DNA from: Chiua virens | Lineage: Eukaryota > Basidiomycota > Agaricomycetes > Boletales > Boletaceae | Assembly (NCBI GenBank): GCA_019787685.1 | Contig: JAHNUO010000047.1 | Coordinates: 62,001-126,000, forward strand | Reading direction: 5' to 3' | DNA: 64,000 nucleotides | In this document: positions 11,901-22,469 of the stretch, piece by piece | How the letters are laid out: each line of letters opens with the position of its first letter | How positions within the stretch are numbered: the stretch's first letter is position 1 | The notes under the pieces: generated by a model | Databases searched by the model: none | What the model saw: the letters and a program-made list of their open reading frames with translations, nothing else | What the model was told of the DNA's origin: nothing | Program-made: the position numbers and the translations under genes

Positions 11901-12468
11901 CTCAAGCAGCCGGATGACGTCTGCAGGGGTACAAGGGGTGAACAAAGGGGACGATGCGCGAGAAGAAAGGTGTCCAATATTGTACGCGTGGAATCTGAGG
12001 GAGATAAGCGCGTGACAGATGCTAATGGGGATGGAAGCAATACCCATCAACATCCTTTTCAGGGGAAATCGATTTGGTGACTGTGCGCACACTGTCGGGA
12101 TCAATATGAGGTCCGAGGGGAAGCTGAACGAGAATTTCGTTTACAGAATCATCATCGTTGGGTCGCTTCACTGATGGAGACGACCTCCTGAACGGAAGCA
12201 GCTTCGGGGAGGGTGACATGCTGGAAGCGGATGCCGACCTCCTCCAAGGCTTTGGCCTTCATGCGGATGTAGACAGTGGAGTCAGGACGGTCGCCAGCCT
12301 GGACGACGGCGGGGTGGGGCTGGAAGCGAGGAAACTGCAGCTTCAACGCAGCGACCCTGTCCACGACAGATTGATGGATCAATCTGAAAAGGGGGTGAGG
12401 TCGACGCGACGGAGAGGGGGGGAGGTATACTTTGCGACAAGAGTACCATTGATGAGAGAGTAGGACAT
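8952..12468 (-). pseudogene. ADE3: C1-tetrahydrofolate synthase (trifunctional) pseudogene
   Basis: Dehydrogenase/cyclohydrolase domain first, formyl-THF synthetase domain second, as in cytosolic fungal C1-THF synthase, which interconverts one-carbon folates for purine and methionine synthesis. The start ATG is at 12468 (MSYSLINGT...) and no targeting peptide is seen. Motifs: [42 protein letters not shown], the P-loop [19 protein letters not shown], and HAGPFANIAHGNSSI. Introns fit at about 12384-12430, 11995-12043, 11704-11757, 11537-11591, 11093-11142, 10325-10384 and 9340-9390; a further short one lies near 10870-10910. Lesions: frameshifts near 12165 and 11824, an in-frame TAG at 10927-10929 where glutamine is expected, a 410-bp insertion at 10421-10830, and loss of roughly the last 100 residues after an NLP motif near 9045. 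Non-functional, but the intron pattern shows it was a normal gene and not a processed copy. Confidence 0.88.
10421..10830 (-). mobile_element. Solo LTR-like insertion in a coding exon
   Basis: A 410-bp block interrupts the folate gene between the codons for GDI and HAV. It begins TGT and ends ACA, as LTRs do, and is flanked by ATAT at 10417-10420 and 10831-10834. Removing it with one ATAT restores the reading frame across the junction. On the minus strand it carries a TATATAA-type box (~10705) followed by a pyrimidine-rich stretch, as expected of an LTR promoter. It also has a GAT trinucleotide run (10661-10684) and several GGAA/TTCCG motifs. The ends are weakly inverted (ATTGT...TCCGC), so a MITE is the alternative. 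Confidence 0.7.
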
Positions 12469-12683
12469 GATGGTGATGGCACGAAAGAAAGAACGACCGA
12501 CTGATGAAATGGAGAACACCATGAAATCTACAAATTCAATTAAGCGCAAAGACCAGTGCTCTTACATTATATACATTATATTGTCATACTTGTGTATACC
12601 GTCTAGTGTGCTATTTGTATACGTTGAAAATATTTCGGTTGACTTGTCGAATGCAGTGCCATGGGTTGGGATTGAACGAGAAC

Positions 12684-12763
12684 GCGCACTCTGATGACGC
12701 GTATTGTCCTATTTTGGATAGCTGGCAGTTACATTCCATATTTGTACATATTAGGTTTCTGCT
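12684..12763 (+). repeat. Dispersed ~80-bp repeat, copy A
   Basis: About 80 bases match 18220-18300 in reverse complement with high identity, including an exact stretch ATTCCATATTTGTACATATT. Neither flank matches, so this is a small dispersed repeat and not a segmental duplication. I cannot assign it to a transposon family. Confidence 0.65.
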
Positions 12764-12937
12764 ATTTTTGTGATGGCAGCGACCTTGTAAACAAGGTAAT
12801 TATCGCGATTTGGCCTTGCATGCATCCCTATTGCGCCTTGTATATTGCTGTTCGGCTCCTTGCACTGACTTTCTCCACCGCCTTCTCACTGTCGCAAATA
12901 CCAGGAATCTAGCCAGTTTGCAGATGGATTCGACTAC

Positions 12938-14150
12938 ATGCACATATCCCTTGCCTTAGTATTTTTGACCTGGTCTGCTGATCGCACTGCTAGGGCAAAG
13001 TCATTTACTATCTCTGGTGAGGTGTTACCAGTAGGAGCCTCTGTGATCCAGGTTTATCTTCTCTCAGGCATCGAACCTCGTACTGGAAAACCCAGATCCT
13101 TAGTGGAAAGGCAATACTATATCAAGATTTGCTCGGGGAATATATCAAGATTGACAAAGATAGCGAAGCACAGAATGGACGGTATTTCATGGGATGAAAA
13201 GGTGTTTTTGTGAGCGTACATCCTTTACTGCATGATGTAGAGAGCTGAATAATGTCATCGATGGGAATGATAAGGATGACTTCCGCACAGAGGTTTACCA
13301 GAGGCACCACATATGATGCAAATGGGATGAACTCGTTGGAAGTCTCTCGTCAACGACCGGAGATGTGATGAGGAAAGTGAACAACAACGGTACAGCAAAC
13401 CCATGTGACGCATTCTACTGAGACAAGCTCGTTTTCAGTGTTCGAGCTACCTCTCTACAGGCTCCATGGCGGCCAATTTTTCACATGCCAAATTCATGCT
13501 CAAATTTACGTTCACCACAGCTGCACGTCAAGGCTTTGACGCACACGGCCGTCAGGCTGACCATGATGTCGGAAAGGTGGTCCATGCAGTTGACGCAATG
13601 CATTCCACACCTGTAGTTGAACACGCATTGTCAGCGGTCAACGCAGTCTCACAAGTTGCAGGGAACGTACAAACATTCGAGAGCACGTGAAATGTTTTAC
13701 TGGGGAGAGCCGAGCTCTTTACGTGTCGCTGGCTTGGTCTGTTGTGTCGTCCATCAATCAGGTTTGATCTGCCCATCACAAAACCCTATGCTATCACTGA
13801 TTACTACAATATTCAATACAGGTTCTTGTAAACCAGAAAAATGTGATGATCTTCGAGTCATTCAATTGGCAGGTACCATGAAAGACGTCTTTTCGTTCGT
13901 TCACAACGTCGATCCATTGAAGACAATCAAGGAATGCGTCGAACCCCTTAAACTCCTCATTCCATAAGTAATGGAGTGCGCTTAGTTCGTTCGCGACTAT
14001 GCTGATAAGAGCTTCGGTAAGGGTCCACCAACTCGTGTTGTCTCTCTTGCTCACTTCCAACGTAGTGGCTCAGATCGTGACATCCACATTCTCGGACGTC
14101 GAAACAAGGATTGCAGATTACCAGAACAAGTGGTGTGAGCCCAGAGTTGC
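12938..14150 (+). pseudogene. Fossil of an NLR-like (C2 + STAND) protein N-terminus
   Basis: Three separated pieces resemble the N-terminal half of mushroom NACHT/STAND proteins: a C2-like segment (12938-13210, RQYYIKICSGNISRLTK then GISWDEKVFL), an Ala/Val-rich helical linker (13600-13690, HALSAVNAVSQVAGNVQTF), and the conserved pre-NACHT helix (13850-13965, LAGTMKDVFSFVHNVDPLK) with a further piece near 14000-14130 (FVRDYADKSFGK, then AQIVTSTFSDVETRIADY in another frame). In fungi such proteins are NTPase switches in non-self recognition. No P-loop or NACHT core is present. Frames differ and stops intervene. Assignment is by recalled pattern only. Confidence 0.4.
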
Positions 14151-14484
14151 GTTCTTGCGGGGGACTACGCTGTAGACCAGAATCATTGTCGGTTGCTTGC
14201 AGGACATGATTGAAAATGCAGGTAGGCTTGACTTTTTTGGATCCTAATCAGATGCTCATGGATATGAAACGCAGCAAAGAAAAGCGCCCTGAAAGACTTG
14301 CCATATGCAGATGGTACAAGGCATGACCACAAAGGGCGTACCTGCGGCTGCGCACTGCAGGTTTGCTCTGTTTCTTGGTATTGGCTGCTGTGCAAAGTCC
14401 GAGTAAGCCTGCGTTGGAGAGATTGAGTACTGAAAGCAGTTGATAACTGGTTGGGTTCTGCCGCTGAACCTAAGAAGCAAACCT

Positions 14485-14600
14485 TACCGGAATTTACCTT
14501 ATTTATCCAAGCAAGAGCCAGCTTTGTTATGGATTCGATATAAAAGGTAAGTTCTTGGGGCTACATAACGGCGCTTAGGTCCGGCTAATTGCTCTCCGCT
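14485..14600. repeat. Hairpin repeat (MITE-like), copy 1
   Basis: Contains 'taccttatttatcc' and, facing it, 'ggattcgatataaaaggtaa', an imperfect inverted pair around a ~20-nt centre, followed by 'ggtccggctaattgctc'. The block at 23085-23170 has the same order of elements. Confidence 0.4.
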
Positions 14601-14860
14601 GAAAAGAAGGGTTGAAGCGGGACCGCCGTGGGTTCTGAAGTGGTTCGGGCTCTGCAGGCCGTACGCCCCAACGCAAGCATTGATCTACTCCAACTACTAA
14701 ATAGCTTTGGAACGCTGCCAGATTCGCTGGCTGAAGTTCGCTGTTGCCTCAGAAATAACTTTCTTGGCAACCCTCGGCTATTAGGCTTCCGCCCTATGCT
14801 GGCCCCACTTTCTTAGCTTCCCCTTCGTCCGTTTTTGCTGCTGGCTGGCAGAAAAGCCCC

Positions 14861-15928
14861 TTGTTCCCTTTACAGGATTCCCTAACATGTATTTCTCCCA
14901 TCTCGACAACTCTGTACGATGACTCCAGGGCTGAGCGCGGCAGGTTGGAGGAAGCTCAGCCGGGCCAGTTGCCGTCGCCAGCCTCCACCCAGGATCTCGA
15001 CCCCCCATTACCAGCTTCATTACTATCTCGTGAGGAATATCGATTGTCTTCTGTGCGTTCCCAGTTGCTGTCATCAACCTCCACCCAGGGTCTTGACCCC
15101 CTGTTACCAGCTTCGCCACTACCTCGGCGCGTTCCCAGTTGCCATCGTTATCCTCCACCCAGGATCTCGACCCACTACCAGCTTCGCCACTACCTCGGCG
15201 CGTTCCCAGTTGCCATCGTTATCCTCCACCCAGGATCTCGACCCACTACCAGCTTCGCCACCATCCTGCAAGGAATATCGCTTGTCTTCTGTGCATTCCC
15301 AGTTGCTGTCATCATCCTCCATCCAGGATCTCGACCCCCCATTACCCTTCGCCACTATCTCATGAGGAATATCGCTTGTCTTCTGTGCGTTCCCAGTTGC
15401 CATTGCCAACCTCCACTTAGGATCTTGAGTCCACCCCTCCCGCACAGAAGAGTCTCCGACAGCAGATATGTCTACGTCACCAGCGAAGTGGAGACCAGAA
15501 GTTCTTGCCGAGGACGTGCCTGCACTTTTGACATTAGGGTCCACCCCATCTCGTGTTCTACCAGATCCATCTTCCTGCCCAATCCCCTTTCTACGCTGCT
15601 TTCTGAACTCGGGAGTACACGACGTCTTTGCGATACTTTTCAATGCACCTTTCATGACTGTTCAATTGCGCTCAAAGAACTTCATCACACCCTGGCCTCA
15701 TTCACAGCGTTGTCGGATAGCCAAATTAAGTTATGCCAATATCTCAAGATGGCCCTAGCGCACATTGACGACTACATAGAGGATGCGCATGTGGAGCTGG
15801 AGATTCGCATAGCGGACAAAGAGCTCACCGCGTGTGGGTTCGAGACAGTGCTCTCCGCGGCCGCATCGCTCATCGACATGAACGAACGTGCCGAGATGAC
15901 GGCGAATGCAAGGGCTAGCATCATCTAG
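14861..15928 (+). CDS. Open frame of unknown function spanning a minisatellite
   Basis: One frame stays open for 355 codons. Its first half is encoded by the minisatellite and is low-complexity (Pro/Arg/Leu-rich), so it is probably open by chance. The last ~110 residues (from about 15590) look more protein-like, with a helical, acidic stretch (DDYIEDAHVELEIRIADKEL) ending at 15928. I find no known domain. It could be the 3' exon of a gene whose upstream exons were replaced by repeats. Confidence 0.25.
   Translation: MFPLQDSLTCISPISTTLYDDSRAERGRLEEAQPGQLPSPASTQDLDPPLPASLLSREEYRLSSVRSQLLSSTSTQGLDPLLPASPLPRRVPSCHRYPPPRISTHYQLRHYLGAFPVAIVILHPGSRPTTSFATILQGISLVFCAFPVAVIILHPGSRPPITLRHYLMRNIACLLCVPSCHCQPPLRILSPPLPHRRVSDSRYVYVTSEVETRSSCRGRACTFDIRVHPISCSTRSIFLPNPLSTLLSELGSTRRLCDTFQCTFHDCSIALKELHHTLASFTALSDSQIKLCQYLKMALAHIDDYIEDAHVELEIRIADKELTACGFETVLSAAASLIDMNERAEMTANARASII
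14968..15430 (+). repeat. Minisatellite, five units of two lengths
   Basis: Five tandem units beginning with 'cctccacccaggatctcgacc' (with small changes). Short units are ~70 bp; long units are ~95-105 bp and contain an extra 'gaggaatatcgcttgtcttctgt'-type block. Order is long, short, short, long, long, then a partial sixth. The window's first 50 bases carry part of the long type. Confidence 0.85.
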
Positions 15929-15959
15929 ATGCTTACTGGTATTCAAACAGCCCTTCGAG

Positions 15960-16137
15960 CGGAGCCACCACCCTTTTTAAAAATGCGTATTCAGATTACC
16001 ATTACCTGAACTTTTTTCTCAGGAAAAGGAGTATCAAGATAGGTTGAATGGATAAAGTTCATTGCTCTGACAGAATAATTTCACAGTAAGAATAAGGAAT
16101 GGCGTGAACAGTCCAGCATACTTTGCGAGAGCAGGCT
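15960..16137. other. Short intergenic stretch
   Basis: Nothing recognised between the open frame ending at 15928 and the minus-strand gene to the right. Confidence 0.4.
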
Positions 16138-17489
16138 TCAAGTCCTTGAGGATCCCTGGGCTGTACATGCCCACAGCTCAAGATGAGTCACAAGAGCAGC
16201 TATATTTTCCTCCGAAGATACCGGCGATAACTTTTGAGCGCTAGATGGGGCTAAGGTTCGCCGCCAGACTAACTCATCAACCGTGCTGAGGAAATTTACT
16301 GCCCGAGTGATGGATGCAGGATATTCTGGTGTGAGATCTGAAGGGGAGGATAAAGTTTGCAGCAGCGAGGTGGGCTTGGTGGCGTTTGAAAAGTCCGAGT
16401 CCAGTTCATCAGACGAGAGTGGTTTGTGTGATTGTATGGGTGAGGTGACCTCCTGCAAACATCCATAATGTTAGTAGCGTGTACTGAATCCCAAGAGGAC
16501 CACAGACTACAGCCAGCGTCGTGTTCTCGTGGATCGTGGTCCAATGATGATTACCGAATGTTGAGCTACACATGTGCCCAGTAGGAGTGCACTCTGCAGG
16601 CTTTGGGGACATTGAGTTTGCCCGTGTAGGAACGGCCGAGGATGTGCTTTGGCATGAGGAATCCCCATCATTACTCAGGTTGTCACTGTCATCCAGGGGC
16701 ATGCCTAAGAGGTATGTTTCCTTCCCAAAAAAAAGGATCCAGGGAAAGTGAAACTTACTGTGACTTTTGCAGTGTTGCTCTGCAAACGCGAGACGAACTT
16801 GAAAAATCAAATCAAAGTCCAATTTTCTGGACGAGTCTTTCAAGAAAGACTCAGAGTCAGATGTGGTTACTTGGGTTTCATCCATACCATCGGGTTTAGC
16901 GTGTTCTCTGACAGAGTCTGAGTTAAAAGCCTCATCCAAGATGGGGCTCTGCATTTGAGATATATGAGACCTTGAGGCCTTCTGTCAGGTGTAAGTGTAA
17001 CCAAGTCCGAGTCGATCAAACTGCGCGGTGCGTGGTAACCACTGCCGCTGGTACCGCAGTATACAGGGCAAGTCATGCTGCACGTGTGCTGGGCCACGTG
17101 ACTCGACTCTCTCTCAGCGGCAGATTGGTTATTTGAAGGGGTCGCAAGCTGTGACCAATTGACCCCTTTGCATGGCGGCGCTGCCAAAATGTCGACCTGT
17201 ATCAGGGGATCCCAAAAATTCGTAGTCATCGTCCCCGGCCCTCACAAGGGCTCACCTCGTGTACTCCTGCTGCGAAAAAATATATTCCCGCTGGCGAACG
17301 TCCAGCGTTGCTATGTAGACAATGATTATATTCGTCTATTATCGTCACTTGGCAAATTTGGTGATGCCCACCGCGCGTTGAGATGACGGTCCTAATCAAG
17401 GACCCTGAGGCTGCAGTCTTTGCAAGCCCAGCAAACGACAAGATTTCCACCAAGCACTTCCGTGTTGAGAACAAATTAGGCATGTCCAT
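16138..17489 (-). CDS. Unrecognised spliced gene, Ser/Thr/Asp-rich
   Basis: Open frames on the minus strand join through introns with good borders: one of ~53 nt near 16708-16760 (GTAAGT ... CTTAG) joins cleanly in phase, another of ~100 nt lies near 16455-16555, and a third near 17275-17330. The encoded protein would be rich in Ser, Asp and Thr (for example PLDDSDNLSNDGDSSCQST) and look disordered. No domain is recognised. The start may be the ATG at 17489 (MDMPNLFSTRK). Whether it is one gene with the coiled-coil frame upstream is unclear. No frameshift stands out, unlike its neighbours. Confidence 0.35.
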
Positions 17490-17552
17490 TCAGTTACCAG
17501 ATCGTATCCAAGTCCACTGACTGCTCCTTAGTGCCCTTTTATGCATTGCAAT

Positions 17553-17921
17553 CTAACTACGCACTCTAACTATGGCCATGATGCGTTCGAGGAGGGACGT
17601 CTGAGTTGCCTCAAGCTGCTGCTTGACCACCTCCTGCATTCTTTCATTCACCCTGTCCTCCAGCATCTCAATCCTATTCCCAAGGTCCCGTACATCTCGT
17701 CCACTGGCTTTCATATCGAGAGACGCCTTCACATAGTCATATGTGGCATCCACAACTCTTTGAATGGCCACTACATTGGTTCCAACATCCGCAAGACTCG
17801 ATTTCATCTCTCCCAGGTCCGATTTGAGGGTTTTCACATCTGATTTGAGGGTTTTCACGTCTGATTTGACCGACGCCATGTCAGACTCGAGGTGCTCAAG
17901 GCGGCAGCCATGCTGCTGCAA
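17553..17921 (-). CDS. Coiled-coil protein or exon
   Basis: A 122-codon frame of strongly helical, charged sequence. It contains a threefold 7-residue repeat (K-T-L-K-S-D-V/L; 21-bp DNA repeats at ~17820-17880) followed by heptad-like segments ending in a long helix with Glu, Lys and Gln. This predicts a coiled coil. The frame is open upstream of the first Met to a possible acceptor near 17955, so it may be an internal exon. No family is recognised. Confidence 0.4.
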   Translation of the reverse strand: MQQHGCRLEHLESDMASVKSDVKTLKSDVKTLKSDLGEMKSSLADVGTNVVAIQRVVDATYDYVKASLDMKASGRDVRDLGNRIEMLEDRVNERMQEVVKQQLEATQTSLLERIMAIVRVRS

Positions 17922-18219
17922 TGCGTGGCAGAGCTCCGGTGTAGTGGAACCAACTAGTCACTCTGCTGTCAGCTTGTATCACGCAGAGAGGAGAGTACTT
18001 GCTTGCTTGAGCACTCTGCTGATTCACACCAAATGTATCAGTGGACATGTCAAAGGCCGCAGTTTCACTACTCTAGTCAGAAAGGAGCTACTATTGAACA
18101 GGTTGATTGATTGTACTCACCAAAATCAGGAATACTTTGAGCTTCGGATGTCGAATGAAACTGAGGATGGCGGGTGCTCCAAGCCGCAGATCTTGGTGGG
18201 TTAAGGGTATTGGCAGCAC

Positions 18220-18300
18220 AGCAGAAACCTAATATGTACAAATATGGAATATAACCGCCAGCTTCCCAAATTAGGACAATCCACGTCGTCAGAATGCGCT
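18220..18300 (-). repeat. Dispersed ~80-bp repeat, copy B
   Basis: Reverse-complement partner of 12684-12763; see there. A few transitions separate the copies. Confidence 0.65.
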
Positions 18301-18960
18301 CCTCAGATATGTTTTTGCTCGATCCCAACTTATGCGACTGCATTCGACGAGCCATCCGAAGCATTTTCAACACATACAAATGGTGCATTAGAAAGTACAT
18401 ACAAGTATGATAATATTATAATGTGAGTAAGGTTTGATCAGGGTGCTCCGTATCCTTGGTTACCTCCAGCTCATCGCCATATTCCCGATGGTCGTCCATA
18501 CTTATCTGTCTCCAAGTTGGCAACCCGGATCGAGATGGAAACTCGATTTTGATGGTGATGGTGATTATATGGATCTAATGCGAGCTGCACAGCATCAGAG
18601 CACAATGGAACTAGCTTCAATATGATTATCAACCCGCATCTTCCCTATGAGTAAATTGCCGGTGGAAAGCATTCGAATGAGGATTACTTACTGGTGACTT
18701 GGATCGAAGTGGTGAGTAAATTCAAGTCTCACCATTATGTAAGTAAGTTGGGTCCCTTCGGGGATGGCCGAGGCAGTTTCAACAGTAGCCTCGCCTTGCC
18801 TCTGAGGAGTGCCCATTGACACGCCTTGAACCCGATCTTTGTTGTAGACTTTGACGACACGACGACACGTAGGTGATAAGACAGGGCTTATATTACTTTC
18901 CCCAACAGTGAGTCGTCCTTTGCCGCTTCCGCCAAGTTCAATACATACTTTATCTTGATG
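18301..18960. other. No recognisable gene
   Basis: Short frames on both strands, none with recognisable content. Confidence 0.35.
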
Positions 18961-18969
18961 CGGCAGCAC

Positions 18970-20470
18970 AGCGCTTTCTCATCACTCGCACTGCCAACAG
19001 CATCTCCATTTCAACACATGTAGCCGACGAAGAGGTGTCGAAGTTGCATGCTTATCGCCATTCGAGATGTGCAAATATCACGGCACAGATAGTAACTACC
19101 GTTTGCCGTGAGTCGAGTTCTACGAGTAGCATACTCGCACCTGCTGACTATGAAGTGTTGTATAGGAATGACCTGACCGAACATGAACGTCTGGGGTTAT
19201 CGAATGACGTCTTGTGGAACCTTATAGGTACACGCCTTTCCAGTGTTCATCGTTGGCACTGAACTGATTGTCTATGTTACCGTACTAGGAGGGAATTATC
19301 TAGTTCCTCCCCATGAAACCGGTAGGACAGCAGTGAATGATCCCTGGTTCTCAACTGACCCGTAATTTGGAAGTAGTCACTGGGTCTTAGACGTACGTGT
19401 CGTTCAGTCAACGTTTCGAGCTTTCGATTTTCATGCCAAACATAAAGATGGCAAATGAATTCCCAAACGCTAGGGTCATTGGACTTGATATATCCAAGCC
19501 TTCGTAAGTCACGTTTATCTTGCTGGCCTGCAGGAAATGAATCCTATATTCCACCAGAATTGTGGCCCTACCCCCATTCGTCGCGTTCATTCAGCACGAC
19601 ATCAATATGTTAGGCATTTGTTGATTTTTGATCTTATGACGAAACCGCTCGCAACCCAGAACAAGGCCTACCTTTTGAAGACGTGTCTTTTGATTGTATC
19701 CAGATGTGCGCAGTACCAAGTGCACACGGCATACACCACGTCAAAACGATTCAACCCACTGACTCCTCCCAGATTCCAGATAGAAGCGAGCTTATGATCA
19801 AAATACATCGTATTCTCTGCCCAGGTTTGCCTGTTTTTCCGCATTATTCATCCCTTTTTCTCATTCCTCTTCACTAAAGGGGGATTCCTTGTTTTCTTCG
19901 AGCCTGACCAGTCTATCTCGAGGAAACTGCAGAAGTGCGGTCCAGCACTTGCCGAAGTTGATCATTTGCTGGACAAGCTCCTGCACATCCCTCGTTCGAA
20001 GACGCTTGATGAACAACCCAAATCATGGTCCATAGCTCATGAACTCGAGCACGTGATTTACAACAGCAAAGACAGCTCAGGGAGCGCTCCACTTTTCAAG
20101 AAAGGTGACATCAAGCCATTCTTCCTTCCAATAGGAACATGGCCGGAAGGTATGTCTCATCGATTGGCTACGGAGAGATTATTCATACATTTGTCACTTT
20201 TCAAAGACCCGATTCGAAAGGAGACGGGTCGAAAAACGGTGATTGTTCAGATGTGGTTGATTTAGACTCTTGGAGACCAGTTCCGCCAACTTCCTGATTT
20301 CAGAAATGACGAATTCAATGCTCTCCAAAAGCGGGCTCAGGAGGAGGTAGAGGATGAGGAATTACAGTTACAGATGGAGTTCATATATGTATGGGAAGGA
20401 AATTGTGATCACACAGAGATCCAAAGAACGAACACTATTCAAGGCACCCACCGATGGTAGCTGCAGCAGG
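18970..20470 (+). pseudogene. SAM-dependent methyltransferase relic
   Basis: The order of pieces matches class I methyltransferases common in mushroom genomes: an entry helix segment (ILAPADYEVLYRNDLTEHERL, ~19135-19200, cut here), GGNYLVPP (~19290), an ANEFPNARVIGLDISKPS strand with the acidic residue that would bind SAM ribose (~19450-19505), GLPFEDVSFDCIQM (~19670-19710), a MIKIHRILCPG helix followed after a ~55-nt intron (about 19828-19879) by GGFLVFFEPDQ, and a long helical C-terminus to ~20460. The reading frame changes between pieces and in-frame stops occur (for example in the motif I region near 19400-19450), so the gene is dead. Substrate cannot be told; many relatives belong to secondary metabolism. 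Confidence 0.62.
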
Positions 20471-21150
20471 AGATAAGCCTCTGGACGTTGTGACAAAGGG
20501 TGATTTACTTGTCAGTCACACCAACACATGCGAGTCGGCTATGCGTGAAAATACTAATTCAAGAACTTCGAGTTTCAGCACTCCTTGCCATCATCCCACG
20601 CGTACATATCAGACATCTTAGCTCATCATCGCAGTGTTACTATCGTTTCCACAATGTCAACTAGTATGGCGGTCCTGTTCACCGCCTTCTTAGTGCAACT
20701 ATCGGAGAGTGTACACGTAGAAGATGGACAGCGTCTGGCATACCTACGAGTCAGACCAACCAGTCCACACGGGAAGGATCTGGTGAAAGAACTCAAAAAT
20801 CCGTCGGTATGTGGCACAGATCTATGCACTCTCGCGCGACACACTCATGTCCTAGTATGGTGGGTGCATGGACAGCCCGTGGGCACCCTTATTGGTCTGA
20901 GAGATCGCTATTGCTTCTGAAAAGTGCTGCCTGAGGTGCCCGTGGGACAAGGTTGCTGTTCGATATGTGATGGAGACATCTCATGCTGCACGGAAATGGC
21001 CAGGTGATGCTTTCAACGAACAGTCAATGTATGGAGAGCGCTGCTGGAGTGGTAGCAAAGGCAACTGCATGACAGATCGGTATGTGTCTCGGGCTACAGT
21101 ACCTTTGATGTTTGCTCCTGCTAATTAATTTGTCTTGAGCACGTCTCCAT
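20471..21150. other. Unassigned stretch with a 111-codon frame
   Basis: The plus-strand frame at 20585-20920 reads in part like protein (MAVLFTAFLVQLSESVHV; LARHTHVLVWWVHGQPVG) but I cannot place it. Otherwise nothing is seen before the recyclin-like relic. Confidence 0.25.
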
Positions 21151-21156
21151 CTTTGT

Positions 21157-22390
21157 GTGGACCTTGCCACCCACAAACTCGGGCCCGACATCATCCTCGA
21201 CGAGCTCGACGCCAGAGCCAAAGCCGAAAAGGAAAAACAGAATGGCAATGCCCCACGACCCTCGCTGTTTCCTCCCTCGACGACAACAACTTTGGCAACT
21301 TTGCCTCATGCCTCTGCCCAACCGCGGGTGCTCTTGGACTTGTCTAGCTCGGCACCACTGAGCAGCGCGGACATGTATGTTCTGGGAAACTCCACACCGA
21401 CATTCCGTGCAAAGTACATTCGAGCCCATGCACTCTTGCTTCCCCTCGTGCCTGTCACGAATGCACCTCCACACACCGTCTTCGCATTGTTCATATCCGA
21501 GTCATGTTTGTCACTGCACTCGGATGCCACTCCTGCTCTTCTCACACAGGCTCGCTCGCTGCACCTTGTTGCACGATTTTTCTCCCTCGCAGTCAAGCCC
21601 ATATCCACCTGGGATCTCTGCCTCGCATCTCTCAAGTCTTCTTTGGATAGGTTTGATGCTAGCTTGCTGACAGCATTCGATGCTGCGGATACACGAGGGG
21701 ACGAAGTGTGGATGAAAGAGGTGGCCTGTGCAGGCTGGGAGGTTGAGATCTGTACGAATGGAATCAACCAACGGGTAACCAAGTTCGACGGGTCCGCACA
21801 AGAGTGGGAGATGGGCAAACTTTGGGCGGAGAAGCGAGAGGTGTTTTACGAGCAGGGAAAGTGGGATTCATCTGCCAACTTCACGTGCGCCCATCCTTGT
21901 TCCACCTGTTTCGGTGTTGACTGGGATTTAGGAAGGATAACCATCTCGACTTCACCGCTATGGATGAGTTCGTGACCCGCATTCTGATAGCCATAGAGCA
22001 AGATGGGGCAAGGGCTTCTAGAGTGTTTCCAGTGCAAGTCAGGTATCTTACTCACATTGGCGGACAGAATTGCCGGTGACGTGGTAAGTGCCCCTCATTA
22101 ACTGTTGGACTACGCTGGCATGAATTCCCATATTCGACTGTTGCAACCATCATCAATGACATTTGATATGCTGCCGCAAGTTATCGGAGTACATTTCTTC
22201 ATTGCTTTCACAGGCACGCATGCTCAGTATATCCCTGTTTCTCTCAGCAACCGCTGCATGCTTTAGAGAGGCATTCAGGGTCGTCGACGGCATCCTCATA
22301 GTCTCTGCGGGAAGCATGGATAGCGGAGGACGTGAGGGTGAGGTAAGGGCAGTCAAAGTGGAGCAAGCCGAGGACATCGTGTGCGTATCC
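21157..22390 (+). pseudogene. Recyclin-1/Sec10-like (Rcy1/Pof6 type) fragment
   Basis: A long frame (21157-21900) resembles the middle of fungal recyclin, an F-box protein with an exocyst Sec10-like body that works in membrane recycling: VDLATHKLGPDI, an AKYIRAHALLLPLVP helix, STWDLCLASLKSSLDRFDA, then KLWAEKREVFYEQGKWD. A frame change near 21885 leads to LDFTAMDEFVTRILIAIEQ (~21935-21990) and a LTLADRIAGDV piece (~22050-22080). After an intron with GTAAGT (start ~22081), SEYISSLLSQAR and TAACFREAFRVVDGIL follow (22180-22300). The F-box N-terminus and the Sec10 C-terminal part are absent. Family call rests on remembered sequence pattern. Confidence 0.5.
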
Positions 22391-22469
22391 GTCCTATCCT
22401 ACTCTGCGACACAGCTCCTACCACAAATAACAGCGATAAGCCCAGCATTGTCCACATTGGAACACTAAA

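Noticed and set aside
8952..12468. Reading the folate gene as functional with unusual introns
   Set aside because: The TAG, two frameshifts, LTR-like insert and missing C-terminus cannot all be removed by plausible splicing.
12655..12700. GGGATTGAAC, resembling a reverse-strand tRNA B box
   Set aside because: The flanking bases do not form a T stem, and no acceptor or anticodon arm could be drawn.
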